From positions 1-43,635 of the forward strand of contig JAFTCY010000023.1 of NCBI GenBank assembly GCA_017454465.1: a stretch of DNA of 43,635 nt. The letters run 5' to 3'. A program made the position numbers and the translations under genes. Under the pieces are notes generated by a model, which did no database searches, was not told the DNA's origin, and was given only the letters and a program-made list of their open reading frames with translations. How positions within the stretch are numbered: position 1 is the stretch's first letter; every line of letters begins with the position of its first letter. Of this stretch, positions 31,896-40,136 are shown piece after piece. This DNA is from Clostridia bacterium. GTDB lineage: Bacteria; Bacillota; Clostridia; Oscillospirales; CAG-272.

Positions 31896-34691
31896 ATGAC
31901 ATACCTTGAAAAGCTCAGATACCTGGACTCGAAGCGAAACGAAAACAAGGCCTCGGAGAGGATAGTATCCCAGATCGTTTATCTTGACGCCATATCGAAA
32001 TATGCGGACGGAAGATATGACAGCCTTATTGAAAATGCGGCTGACTACCTGATCGGAGAGGCAGAAAAAGAGGGAGCCATCACCAACCGGTCCGTTCAGC
32101 ATGCGGAAAACATGCTGGCCGAACTCGTCCCAGTGGCAAAAAGCTATAAGGAACTTTTCATAGGCCACGCTCATATCGACATGAACTGGCAGTGGTCATA
32201 CAACGAGACTGCTGCGATCACCGTGGATACCTTCCGCACGATGCTGGACATAATGAACGAGAATCCGGATTTCACTTTCGGGCAGTCACAGGCTTCCACA
32301 TACGAAATAATCGAAAAGCACTGCCCAGAACTTCTGGACGAGATCAAAAAAAGGATCCATGAGGGAAGGTGGATCGTCACAGCCGCAGAGTGGGTGGAGC
32401 CTGACAAGAACATGCCTGACGGGGAGTCACTTACACGCCAGATACTTCAGGCCAGAAAATATCTGTCCGGGCTTCTTGAGATCGATCCGTCCTCTCTCGA
32501 TCTGGACTTCGTCCCGGACTCGTTCGGACACAACATCAACGCCGCGGAGATCCTGGCGAACGCAGGTGTGAAGTACATGTACCACTGGAGGGGAGGCGAA
32601 ACGAATCCACGGATCTACTGGTACGTCTCGCCCTCCGGGAAACGAGTCCTTACCTACAGGGAATACGTGTGCTATGCCGGATCCGTTTCCACCGAGAGAT
32701 TTGAGATCGTTCCGGAATTCGCGCATGAAACCGGTCTCAAGACATATATCTGCGTGTTCGGCGTAGGCGACCACGGAGGCGGGCCCACCAGACGCGATAT
32801 CGAGCGTATCGAAGAGTACCGGACTTGGCCCCTGACCCCCACGATAGAATTCGGTACATACGGACAGTTCTTCCGCGAGATAGAATCTTCCGGCATCGAG
32901 ATACCCGAAGTTACCTCCGAGCTCAATTTCCTTTTCACGGGATGCTACACTTCCCAGGCAAGGATAAAGATGGCCAACCGTTTCAGCGAAGCCAGAATAA
33001 ACGATGCCGAGCAGCTGTCATCCGCTGCCTCGATCCTTGCCGGGGCGAAACGGGAGCCCGGCCGTCTTGACCGGCCGTGGCGGAACATACTGTTTTCCCA
33101 TTTCCACGACATCCTTCCGGGGTCCGGAGTGCTTGAAACCAGAGAACACGCCCTGGGCAAATTCCAGGAGACTCTGGCTGATGTCAACATATATGCAAGT
33201 TCCTCGATGAGGAAAATTGCCGCTGAGATAGACACCACCTCCATTCCGTTCGTACACGATCCCGAATCCATATCGGAAGGATCAGGCGCGGGATTCAGGC
33301 AATCCGTGCCGCTCGGCTGGAATTTCGCAAACGCGGATACAGGCAACGGTCCGGTCCGCGGCATCCATCTCTTCAACACCACCGGATATGACAGAGACGA
33401 ATTCGTAAAATTGGTCATATGGAACTACGCGTATGATCTCCATGACGTCGTCTTCTTAGATCCCGACGGCAACGAGCTGGAATACTGCATCGAGAAGCTG
33501 AACGATTCGGACCTGTGCTTCTGGAACAATTATTACTGCAACTATATGGTAAGAGCCAGAGTCCCGGCTTTCGGATATACGACCATATACATGAAGCCAC
33601 GGACCGGTTCCGGACACCTGAGCCGCAATGCCGGAATGTACATGAGAGGCGACAGCATTCCCGCCATGGACTGCCCCGTCACCCTTGAAAACGAGAAAAT
33701 CGCCGCGACTTTTGACAGCATGACGATGGAGCTGACCAGGCTCCTGGACAAAGAGACCGGCACCTGTCTCATAGACAGGCCTTCCTGCTTCTTCGAACTC
33801 ATTCAGGAGAATGCCCGCGGAATGACTTCCTGGGTGAACGGTCAGATCGCAAACATCAAGAATCTGAACCGGGAGGCAAAGACCAGGATACTCAGAGTCA
33901 ATCCATCAGGTCCCAACGCATTTATAGATTTCATTATCGAACATGGTAAGACCTTCCTTTCGTGCTGTGTTTCCCTTAAGAAACTGTCTTCCGTGCTCGA
34001 GTTCACGATCCATGCCTACTGGACCGAGGAGACAGAAGACAGGAAATTCATCCCGCAGCTCAGGTTCGCTGTCCCCGTGAGTTATGAGACAGACAAAAAG
34101 GGCTGGTATGACATCCCGTACGGCACTCTTGTCAGGGATGAGCTGCCGCACGACGTTCCCGCCCTGAGTTATATAGGCATAGGCGGAAATGTCAAAAATG
34201 CCGTCGGAATCGTCACTGACACGAAATACGGCTACCGGCTATGGGACAATGAAGGCTCCGTTGACCTGATCCGCACCTCATACGACCCTGATGTGTTCTG
34301 TGACAGAGGAAACCTTCTTATGAAGGTCGGAGTAATGGTCGCCCCCCTTGGTGAAATGAAAAAAGAATCCATACTGTTCAATCACCCCGTTGCTTACACC
34401 AGCGCCACCAGGCACACGGGAAGCCTTCCCCTCAGCGGCAGGGCGGTCATCGTCACCGGCGATGTGAAGGTCTCCTGCGTAAAGAACTCTGAAGACGGCC
34501 TCGGCACCGCAATACGGATTTATGACGACCGGGGAACGGACCAGAAGGCTGAGATCTCCCTGGCATCCGGGATAACGCAGGCATTTCTTTGTGACAGCAA
34601 TGAAAACATCCTGTCATCCATCGGGATCACAGATGGCAGAATCCAGGTACAAGTGCCGGCAAACGATTTCATCACTCTCCTTTTCCACTAA
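31896..34691 (+). CDS. GH38 alpha-mannosidase, first of a tandem pair
   Basis: A 931-residue cytoplasmic glycoside hydrolase with no signal peptide. It should release mannose from alpha-mannosides or mannosylglycerate-like substrates brought into the cell. The GH38 zinc site begins with HAHIDMNW (His93, Asp95), the nucleophile is Asp208 in FVPDSFGHN, and VGDHGGGPTRRD is a later active-site element. The C-terminal half has the beta-rich domains of the family. ATG 31896 was chosen (GGAGG at 7 nt) over a 13-residue longer reading. It has its own promoter and terminator and is a paralogue of the next gene, with which it aligns without gaps over the first ~210 residues. Confidence 0.93.
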   Translation: MTYLEKLRYLDSKRNENKASERIVSQIVYLDAISKYADGRYDSLIENAADYLIGEAEKEGAITNRSVQHAENMLAELVPVAKSYKELFIGHAHIDMNWQWSYNETAAITVDTFRTMLDIMNENPDFTFGQSQASTYEIIEKHCPELLDEIKKRIHEGRWIVTAAEWVEPDKNMPDGESLTRQILQARKYLSGLLEIDPSSLDLDFVPDSFGHNINAAEILANAGVKYMYHWRGGETNPRIYWYVSPSGKRVLTYREYVCYAGSVSTERFEIVPEFAHETGLKTYICVFGVGDHGGGPTRRDIERIEEYRTWPLTPTIEFGTYGQFFREIESSGIEIPEVTSELNFLFTGCYTSQARIKMANRFSEARINDAEQLSSAASILAGAKREPGRLDRPWRNILFSHFHDILPGSGVLETREHALGKFQETLADVNIYASSSMRKIAAEIDTTSIPFVHDPESISEGSGAGFRQSVPLGWNFANADTGNGPVRGIHLFNTTGYDRDEFVKLVIWNYAYDLHDVVFLDPDGNELEYCIEKLNDSDLCFWNNYYCNYMVRARVPAFGYTTIYMKPRTGSGHLSRNAGMYMRGDSIPAMDCPVTLENEKIAATFDSMTMELTRLLDKETGTCLIDRPSCFFELIQENARGMTSWVNGQIANIKNLNREAKTRILRVNPSGPNAFIDFIIEHGKTFLSCCVSLKKLSSVLEFTIHAYWTEETEDRKFIPQLRFAVPVSYETDKKGWYDIPYGTLVRDELPHDVPALSYIGIGGNVKNAVGIVTDTKYGYRLWDNEGSVDLIRTSYDPDVFCDRGNLLMKVGVMVAPLGEMKKESILFNHPVAYTSATRHTGSLPLSGRAVIVTGDVKVSCVKNSEDGLGTAIRIYDDRGTDQKAEISLASGITQAFLCDSNENILSSIGITDGRIQVQVPANDFITLLFH

Positions 34692-34714
34692 TAGTATTCG
34701 CTGAAAGCAAAAGG

Positions 34715-34768
34715 ACCTTGGCAATCAACTGTTAGAACCGGGGAAACAGCTGAAATGCCAAGGTTTTT
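34715..34768 (+). terminator. Intrinsic terminator of the first alpha-mannosidase gene
   Basis: ACCTTGGCA/TGCCAAGGT 9-bp perfect stem (34715-34723 / 34756-34764), an inner CTGTT/AACAG pair (34729-34733 / 34745-34749), then TTTTT. Confidence 0.8.
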
Positions 34769-34921
34769 GGTCATTTGGAGCCTGAATCAAGGCGAAAACG
34801 GCGGAAAATCAAAGTAAAACGGTGTAAGGGTGTAAGGGATCCACCGCTGTTAGAGCCGGGCTGAAGGGGCTATAACCTAATTCTTCTCTATATTCATGTT
34901 TCTATTACTCTTCCTTAAGAA

Positions 34922-35080
34922 TTACCTGCCGTTCAGCAAAGCTATCTGCTCTCTACTGAGGAGCATGTCATTTTGAAGGTCGATAATGGTCTCGATAGGG
35001 ATATCCAAGCCGAAAGAATCAAGGATGACTTGCGATTTCTTATGTTGCCTTTTCACCGTCCATATGCTAGAATTGTGCTG
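34922..35080 (-). pseudogene. Possible remnant of a mobile-element or nuclease gene (C-terminal piece)
   Basis: Read on the minus strand, about 50 codons end in a stop at 34922 and look protein-like: VKRQHKKSQVILDSFGLD, IPIETIIDLQND, LSREQIALLNG. The end resembles the C-termini of Rpn-type (PD-(D/E)XK) transposase-associated nucleases, but this is a weak resemblance. There is no start or ribosome binding site, and the region also carries the promoter of the plus-strand gene, so it could be chance. Confidence 0.2.
35045..35073 (+). promoter_or_regulatory. Promoter of the second alpha-mannosidase gene
   Basis: TTGCCT (35045-35050), 17-nt spacer, TAGAAT (35068-35073), preceded by TGC to make an extended -10. 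69 nt before the ATG at 35142. Confidence 0.6.
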
Positions 35081-35141
35081 TCGCGGAGATCCAAAAAAGT
35101 CAAGAAAAAACCGCCCGAGTGAGCGGAGGAAGGACGTTGCT

Positions 35142-37949
35142 ATGAAATACATCGAAAAACTCAGGTGGCTCAATACCCTCAGAGAATCCGGAGAGTGGGC
35201 CAACCGGATCGCAGCAGAAATAACATATCTCGACGCTATATCAAAACACAGAGAAAACAAATATGACAGGCAGATCGAGGCCGGACTTGACTACCTTCTC
35301 GCGAGTTTTGAGAAGAACTGCAGCATCACCAGACAAGCAGTCCTTGATACGGAAAACCTTCTGTCGGACCTTGCCCCGGTGGCAAAAAGCCTCAGGGAGC
35401 TTTTTGTCGGGCACGCCCATATCGACATGAACTGGATGTGGTCATACAACGAGACCGCATGCATAGTTGTCGACACCTTCCGCACGATGCTGACGCTAAT
35501 GAAACAGTATCCGGAATTCACCTTCGGCCAGTCTCAGGCTTCCACATATGAGCTCGCTGAAAAATTCTGCCCCGAGCTTCTCCCCGGAATAAGGGAGATG
35601 ATAAAGAAAGGCAACTGGGAAGTCACAGCTTCAGAATGGGTGGAACCGGACAAGAACATGATAGACGGCGAATCCATGACCCGCCATATACTGCAAACGA
35701 GGAAATATCTCTCCAAACTGCTTGACATCCCAAAAGAATCCTTCGACTTTGACTTCGTTCCGGATACCTTCGGACACAACATTAATGTTCCGGAGGCTCT
35801 GGCAAATGCAGGGGTGAAATACCTTTATCACTGGAGGGGATCTGAAGAAAATCCCAGAGTATACTATTACGTTTCTCCATCGGGCAAGAAAGTTCTCACG
35901 TACCGTGAATTCGTCTGCTACCTTGGAGAGGTAAAAACGGAGAAATTCGAATTCGTCCCCGAGTTCTGTGCTGAGACCGGTTTGGACACATATCTGTGTG
36001 TCTACGGAGTCGGCGACCACGGCGGCGGACCGACCATGATGGATATAGAAAGGATCATGGAATATAGATCGTGGCCTCTCACTCCGACTATTGAGTTCGG
36101 GACCTTCCGCCAGTTCTTCAAAATCATTGAAAACTCAGGCCTGGAGATTCCCGAAGTCCACAAGGAACTGAACTATCTCTTTACCGGGTGCTATTCGTCC
36201 CAGTCCCGGATAAAGATGGCAAACAGGCTGGGAGAAGCCAGGCTCAACGATGCCGAAAAACTGGACGCGGCAGATTCACTGCTGTCCGGAACGCCGAGAG
36301 ATCCGTCCAAACTTGACAGAGCATGGAGAAACGTTCTTTTCAACCACTTCCATGATATTCTGCCCGGCTCGGGTGTGCTCGAGACAAGGGAACATGCATT
36401 GGGGGTCTTCCAGGAGACCATGGCCTATACCAATGTGCTTGCCGGCACTGCCATGCGCCACATCTCGGATGCCATCGACACCTCTTCTATTCCGTTCGTT
36501 GACGACGGAATGACCAGATCCGTGGGAGCAGGAGTAGGATTCAATCAGCAGCCGATGCTCAGATGGAGCTTTCCGGTATGTGACAGAGGCAACGGCCCGG
36601 TCAGAGCTCTGAACATATTCAACACGACCCAGTATGACCGTGATGAATTCACGCTTGTCTACGTGTGGAACTATGACTATGACACCTCGGATATCGCCTT
36701 CTTTGATCCTGACGGGAACCGCCTGGAATTCGTCAGCCAGGAGCCTCCGACATACGGTGGGATCTTTTGGGGCCATATGTACAGAACTTTCCTGGTCAAG
36801 GTCAAAGTACCTGCATTCGGATATACGACCGTAATACTGAGACCCGATCCGAAAGACGTGGATCATCTCGACAGATATGCCGAAGAATACAAGAGAGGCA
36901 ATGAGTTCGTCGCAACGGATGTGCCGCTGACTGTTGAGAATGAGTATCTCCGGGCTTCATTCGACACCAAGACGGCCATGATAACGGAACTGTATGACAA
37001 AGAAACAGATGAGATGCTCATCAGCGAGCCTTCCGGATACCTGAACCTGATATATGAAAACTCGAATTGCGGTATGACCGCGTGGAAATCCGGATTCATC
37101 GCCAGGGAGATCAACCTGCACAGCGACACCGCTTCTCAGGTCAGGATCAAGACCTGGACTCCCTCCGGTCCGAAGGCCTCCATAGGGTTTGAGATAAAAT
37201 ACGGTAGCAACTCCTTCAACGTGAAAGCCTCCCTGCTCCCCGGGTCACGCTGCATCGAATATGATATTCACGCGATCTGGAAGATAGACGGCACTGACAA
37301 CCAGGATCTTATCCCCCAGCTGAGATTCGATCTGCCTGTGTCGTACGGAAGGACCGGAAGATTCAAGTATGATATACCCTACGGAATCATCACTCATGAG
37401 GATATGGCCCATGAAGTGCCTGCCCTCAGTTACATCGGCATTGAGAGCACCGGAAAACACTCCCTTGGAATCGTCACTGACACGAAATATGCATACCGCT
37501 GTTACGGCGGCAGGGGATCTGTAGTCCTGCTCCGCTCTTCGTTCGATCCCGATATATGTCCCGAAAGAGGAAACTGTTTCGCTAAAGTCGGTGTCATGGC
37601 GGCGCCGCTGGATGAAATGAAAAAGATATCGACTCTGTTCAATCATCCCATGCCCTATACTTCAGCCACAAGGCACGGAGGAAAACTCCCGCTCGCAGAC
37701 TCTGTCCTGAAAGTTGGCGGAAATGTGATCGTCTCTGCGGTCAAAGTCTCTGAGAACGCAAAAGGCACCACCGTGCGTCTTTACGACGTGACGGGGTCCG
37801 AGCAAAAGGCAGCAGTCACGATCAGAAACGCAACTCACGCGGTCCTCACCACGAGCAACGAGGACGAGATCAGCGAACTGGCGGTCTCACAAGGAACAGT
37901 TTCTGTCACTGTTCCGGCAAACGATTTCGTCACTATTGTTATCGAATAA
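35142..37949 (+). CDS. GH38 alpha-mannosidase, second of a tandem pair
   Basis: A 935-residue paralogue of the preceding enzyme, also without a signal peptide. The same active-site elements are present at the same positions: HAHIDMNW (His93/Asp95), nucleophile Asp208 in FVPDTFGHN, and VGDHGGGPTMMD. N-termini match closely (YIEKLRWL; ITYLDAISK), so the pair arose by duplication. Sequence has drifted most in the middle (about 500-650) and in the C-terminal part, so the two probably prefer different linkages or substrates. ATG 35142 has a very strong GGAGGAAGG site; a 52-codon upstream extension is non-coding leader. Its own promoter and a terminator at 37970-38002 make it monocistronic. Confidence 0.93.
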   Translation: MKYIEKLRWLNTLRESGEWANRIAAEITYLDAISKHRENKYDRQIEAGLDYLLASFEKNCSITRQAVLDTENLLSDLAPVAKSLRELFVGHAHIDMNWMWSYNETACIVVDTFRTMLTLMKQYPEFTFGQSQASTYELAEKFCPELLPGIREMIKKGNWEVTASEWVEPDKNMIDGESMTRHILQTRKYLSKLLDIPKESFDFDFVPDTFGHNINVPEALANAGVKYLYHWRGSEENPRVYYYVSPSGKKVLTYREFVCYLGEVKTEKFEFVPEFCAETGLDTYLCVYGVGDHGGGPTMMDIERIMEYRSWPLTPTIEFGTFRQFFKIIENSGLEIPEVHKELNYLFTGCYSSQSRIKMANRLGEARLNDAEKLDAADSLLSGTPRDPSKLDRAWRNVLFNHFHDILPGSGVLETREHALGVFQETMAYTNVLAGTAMRHISDAIDTSSIPFVDDGMTRSVGAGVGFNQQPMLRWSFPVCDRGNGPVRALNIFNTTQYDRDEFTLVYVWNYDYDTSDIAFFDPDGNRLEFVSQEPPTYGGIFWGHMYRTFLVKVKVPAFGYTTVILRPDPKDVDHLDRYAEEYKRGNEFVATDVPLTVENEYLRASFDTKTAMITELYDKETDEMLISEPSGYLNLIYENSNCGMTAWKSGFIAREINLHSDTASQVRIKTWTPSGPKASIGFEIKYGSNSFNVKASLLPGSRCIEYDIHAIWKIDGTDNQDLIPQLRFDLPVSYGRTGRFKYDIPYGIITHEDMAHEVPALSYIGIESTGKHSLGIVTDTKYAYRCYGGRGSVVLLRSSFDPDICPERGNCFAKVGVMAAPLDEMKKISTLFNHPMPYTSATRHGGKLPLADSVLKVGGNVIVSAVKVSENAKGTTVRLYDVTGSEQKAAVTIRNATHAVLTTSNEDEISELAVSQGTVSVTVPANDFVTIVIE

Positions 37950-37969
37950 GATCCCAAACAAACAGAAAT

Positions 37970-38002
37970 CCCCGGATTCAAATGAAGTCCGGGGTTCTTT
38001 TT
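37970..38002 (+). terminator. Intrinsic terminator of the second mannosidase gene, probably bidirectional
   Basis: CCCCGGA/TCCGGGG 7-bp stem (37970-37976 / 37988-37994) followed by TTCTTTTT. On the other strand ATTTCTGTTTGTTT follows the stem, so it can also end the convergent desulfoferrodoxin transcript. Confidence 0.8.
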
Positions 38003-38011
38003 ATGTCTGTC

Positions 38012-38386
38012 TTAAGCTTTCCAGAGTCCGTGCAGATTGCAGTAAGCATATACAGCAAGAACTTCGTCTCCATCAAGGATTGCAAATTCAGCCTGAGGCT
38101 CGTCCTGGGGGTCGAGCACTCTTCTCTGGTTTCCGAATTTTGTCCTGATGAGGATCCATTCTATATAGTGAGCTTCCGTCATAGGATGCCGTTCGGACCC
38201 GACTGTGACGGATACCTTGTTGTCCCTGACCTCATATACTGGTACGTGCTTTTCAACTGCCGCATCCGACGTGCCGGGGATAAGTTCCTTCATGGGCTCC
38301 CCACAGCAGATGACCGGTACACCGGTCCCTTTAACGATAGCGACTACCTGTCCGCAGTGTGCACAGCGGAAAAATCTCATTTCCAT
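38012..38386 (-). CDS. Desulfoferrodoxin (superoxide reductase)
   Basis: A 124-residue iron protein that reduces superoxide to hydrogen peroxide, a typical defence of anaerobes. The desulforedoxin-like N-terminal centre has Cys8, Cys11, Cys27 and Cys28 (CAHCG, ICCGEPM). The catalytic centre II has EKHVPV (Glu45, Lys46, His47), His67, His73 and the pair Cys116/His119 (YCNLHGLW). With both iron centres it is the two-iron type. ATG 38386 has AGGAGG 7 nt upstream. It follows the zinc-ribbon membrane-protein gene by 22 nt, so they are probably co-transcribed from 39032-39060. It needs rubredoxin or another electron donor encoded elsewhere. Confidence 0.96.
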   Translation of the reverse strand: MEMRFFRCAHCGQVVAIVKGTGVPVICCGEPMKELIPGTSDAAVEKHVPVYEVRDNKVSVTVGSERHPMTEAHYIEWILIRTKFGNQRRVLDPQDEPQAEFAILDGDEVLAVYAYCNLHGLWKA

Positions 38387-38408
38387 TTCTTTTCCTCCTT
38401 ATTTTCAG

Positions 38409-38999
38409 TTATTTGAACCGTTTTTTGAGTTCATTTAGATCGTGGAGCATCTTGCGCAATACAGAAGAAAGATACGCGCCTGCCGCAAAACCTGCGGCTC
38501 CCACTATCGCGGGAATATCCCACGCTCCTGCCACCGCCCGGTATACGAACCACCCGAGAAGCGCCAGTGAGCAAATGATCAGCACTGCTTCAGCGGCTGT
38601 TACGAAGATGCCGTACTTTCTCTTGTGATACTGCATCGGCTCCTCCGCCGGCAGTTCCATATCCGCAAGGATCTGTTTCCTTGTCCTCGGCGTCTCCGGG
38701 GCTTTTTCTTTCGGGCTGTCTCCCCGCTTCTTTTCGGAAGCAGAAAGATTCATTTCCAGCCGCTGCTGTGATTTTCTCTGATCAGCCTTCTCGCATACCG
38801 AAAACAGATAGTCCATGCCCGCATCTGTCACCCCGACCCTTCTCAGATTCTTTTCATTTGAGATCAGGCGCCTTACAGACGAGCTGGTGGATGCCTCGGT
38901 AAGTTTCACGAACGGCAGTATGATCTTCTTGCAGCTGTCACACAGCAGAGTTTTGTCATTTTCCGGTATCTCAGCTCCGCAGTTAAAACACTTTGCCAT
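38409..38999 (-). CDS. Zinc-ribbon protein with C-terminal membrane helices, function unknown
   Basis: 196 residues. An N-terminal zinc ribbon (CFNCGAEIPEN...LLCDSCKK), a helix-rich middle with FVKLTEASTSSSVRRLISNEKNLRRVGVTDAGMDYLFSV, a charged linker (about 85-120), and two membrane helices (about 129-150 and 155-175) before a short basic tail. I cannot name the family. The layout is like small membrane-tethered zinc-ribbon proteins of Clostridia. ATG 38999 has GGAG 8 nt upstream, and an excellent promoter (39032-39060) precedes it. Its partner is the desulfoferrodoxin gene, which hints at, but does not prove, a link to oxidative stress. Confidence 0.8.
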   Translation of the reverse strand: MAKCFNCGAEIPENDKTLLCDSCKKIILPFVKLTEASTSSSVRRLISNEKNLRRVGVTDAGMDYLFSVCEKADQRKSQQRLEMNLSASEKKRGDSPKEKAPETPRTRKQILADMELPAEEPMQYHKRKYGIFVTAAEAVLIICSLALLGWFVYRAVAGAWDIPAIVGAAGFAAGAYLSSVLRKMLHDLNELKKRFK

Positions 39000-39031
39000 T
39001 GCTGATACTCCTCTCTGTCTCTGTTCACTGA

Positions 39032-39060
39032 ATTATACCACCAGATGAAACTTTGTTCAA
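39032..39060 (-). promoter_or_regulatory. Promoter of the zinc-ribbon/desulfoferrodoxin unit
   Basis: Minus strand TTGAAC (39055-39060), 17-nt spacer, TATAAT (39032-39037) with extended TGG. It lies directly after the end of the AraC-family gene. Confidence 0.75.
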
Positions 39061-39061
39061 C

Positions 39062-39934
39062 TCATCTTTGGCTGCGGTACAGTTCCAGAAACGCTGAGGG
39101 GGACATTCCGTATTCTTTTCTGAATGCCCTGTAAAAAGCGGAATAGTCTCCGAATCCCCACAGTCTGTAAGCCTCGCCGACCGAGCCTCCGCTCAGCATG
39201 GATCCGCAGCATGCCTCCAGCCTTTTCTTCAGGATGTACTGGTGTACGGACAGACCTGTCCTGTCCTGAAACAGATGGACACGATAATATTTGCTCAAAT
39301 AAAACTCCCTTGCCAGCCTGTCAAGAGACAGTTCCTCGTCCAGATGAAGATCTATGTATCTCGTGATCTCTTCGTACCGCCCGCTGTTCTCCTTGATGCC
39401 TATGCTCCTGTCCTGCTCATACACATACCGGTTCAGAGTCAGGAGCAGATCGGCTATGTATATATTTACCTGTGTGTGCTTGCCGTACCTGTCCGTGCTC
39501 AGTTCATCCAGCAGAGAGAAAAGCTTAGACCGGAGAGCATTGAAAGTCAGCGCATCAGCATGGTATACGTATTTCCTTTCCCTTTCGGTCTTTGCGATCA
39601 TATATTTGAATTCCACCGACTGCTCGGCCATCATTCTCGCGAAATTCCTGCTCTGCCAGAATACGAACCTTTTGTATGCCATATCCGGGTCGGTCAGCAC
39701 CGCCCTGTGTTTAACCTCCGGAGGGATGAGGATTATGTCGCCGTGCCGCAGCGGATATGAATCTCCCCCTATCTCCATTTCGACAGAACCCTCTTCGAAG
39801 AAATACAGTTCATAATAGTCATGAGTATGAAGGTTGACACTGTGAAAATGCAGATCGGAGTAGTAGAAGACCTCATAGTCTTCAGACAACATATACTGTC
39901 TTGAATTGAATTTAGATGTTATCCGTTTTTTCAT
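39062..39934 (-). CDS. AraC-family transcriptional regulator
   Basis: A 290-residue regulator. The N-terminal cupin-like sensor domain (about 20-110: FYYSDLHFHSVNLHTHDYYELYFFEEGSVEMEIGGDSYPLRHGDIILIPPEVKH) is of the sugar-binding AraC_binding type. The C-terminal part (about 190-290) has two helix-turn-helices: LSLDRLAREFYLSKYYRVHLFQ and VGEAYRLWGFGDYSAFYRAFRKEYGMSP. Most relatives activate carbohydrate-use genes. Nearby candidates are the mannosidases and the sugar-acid operon; neither shares its promoter, so the target is a guess. The ribosome binding site is weak (GGTAAG). Upstream is a 202-nt gap with an inverted repeat (40084-40104). Confidence 0.9.
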   Translation of the reverse strand: MKKRITSKFNSRQYMLSEDYEVFYYSDLHFHSVNLHTHDYYELYFFEEGSVEMEIGGDSYPLRHGDIILIPPEVKHRAVLTDPDMAYKRFVFWQSRNFARMMAEQSVEFKYMIAKTERERKYVYHADALTFNALRSKLFSLLDELSTDRYGKHTQVNIYIADLLLTLNRYVYEQDRSIGIKENSGRYEEITRYIDLHLDEELSLDRLAREFYLSKYYRVHLFQDRTGLSVHQYILKKRLEACCGSMLSGGSVGEAYRLWGFGDYSAFYRAFRKEYGMSPSAFLELYRSQR

Positions 39935-40083
39935 ATCTTACCATTTCCACTCAGCGACTAATATGAGAAAATCAGCACATGCTCGTATTTTCTTTTGCAT
40001 TGTGATATTATAAGGAAGCGGAGTCAGCCACCCCATGATGCATTGCCGCCTTCAGCAGAATGTGGGAGGCAAAAAGCTGAAAT

Positions 40084-40104
40084 ATGCATTATCCCATAAT
40101 GCAT
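40084..40104. repeat. Inverted repeat, candidate operator, between the AraC gene and the lipoprotein gene
   Basis: ATGCATTAT-CCC-ATAATGCAT, 9-bp perfect arms with a 3-nt spacer. A related half (CCCATGATGCATT) lies at 40033-40043. CGCCT-CTTC-AGGCG, a small hairpin at the stop of the lipoprotein gene, lies about 25 nt away. Confidence 0.4.
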
Positions 40105-40136
40105 CTGCCACTTGGCGGCTGTAATCCCACGCCTCT

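Larger units (their letters stand above)
34692..35141. other. 450-bp gap between the two mannosidase genes
   Basis: It contains the terminator of the first gene, two CTGTTAGA-A/G-CCGGG boxes (from 34729 and about 34848), the second of which can fold through GTTAGAGCC with GGCTATAAC, a short TGTAAGGG tandem, and the promoter and ribosome binding site of the second gene. A minus-strand reading from about 35080 down to 34922 encodes a plausible C-terminal end (SIWTVKRQHKKS..., ...LSREQIALLNGR) that may be a gene remnant. Confidence 0.5.

Noticed and set aside
34922..35260. Reading the minus-strand tail as a whole 112-residue gene
   Set aside because: The upper part overlaps the coding start of the second mannosidase and has no ribosome binding site; at most the last ~50 codons could be a remnant.
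36276..36866. A 196-codon minus-strand ORF inside the second mannosidase
   Set aside because: It is opposite conserved GH38 sequence and has no ribosome binding site.
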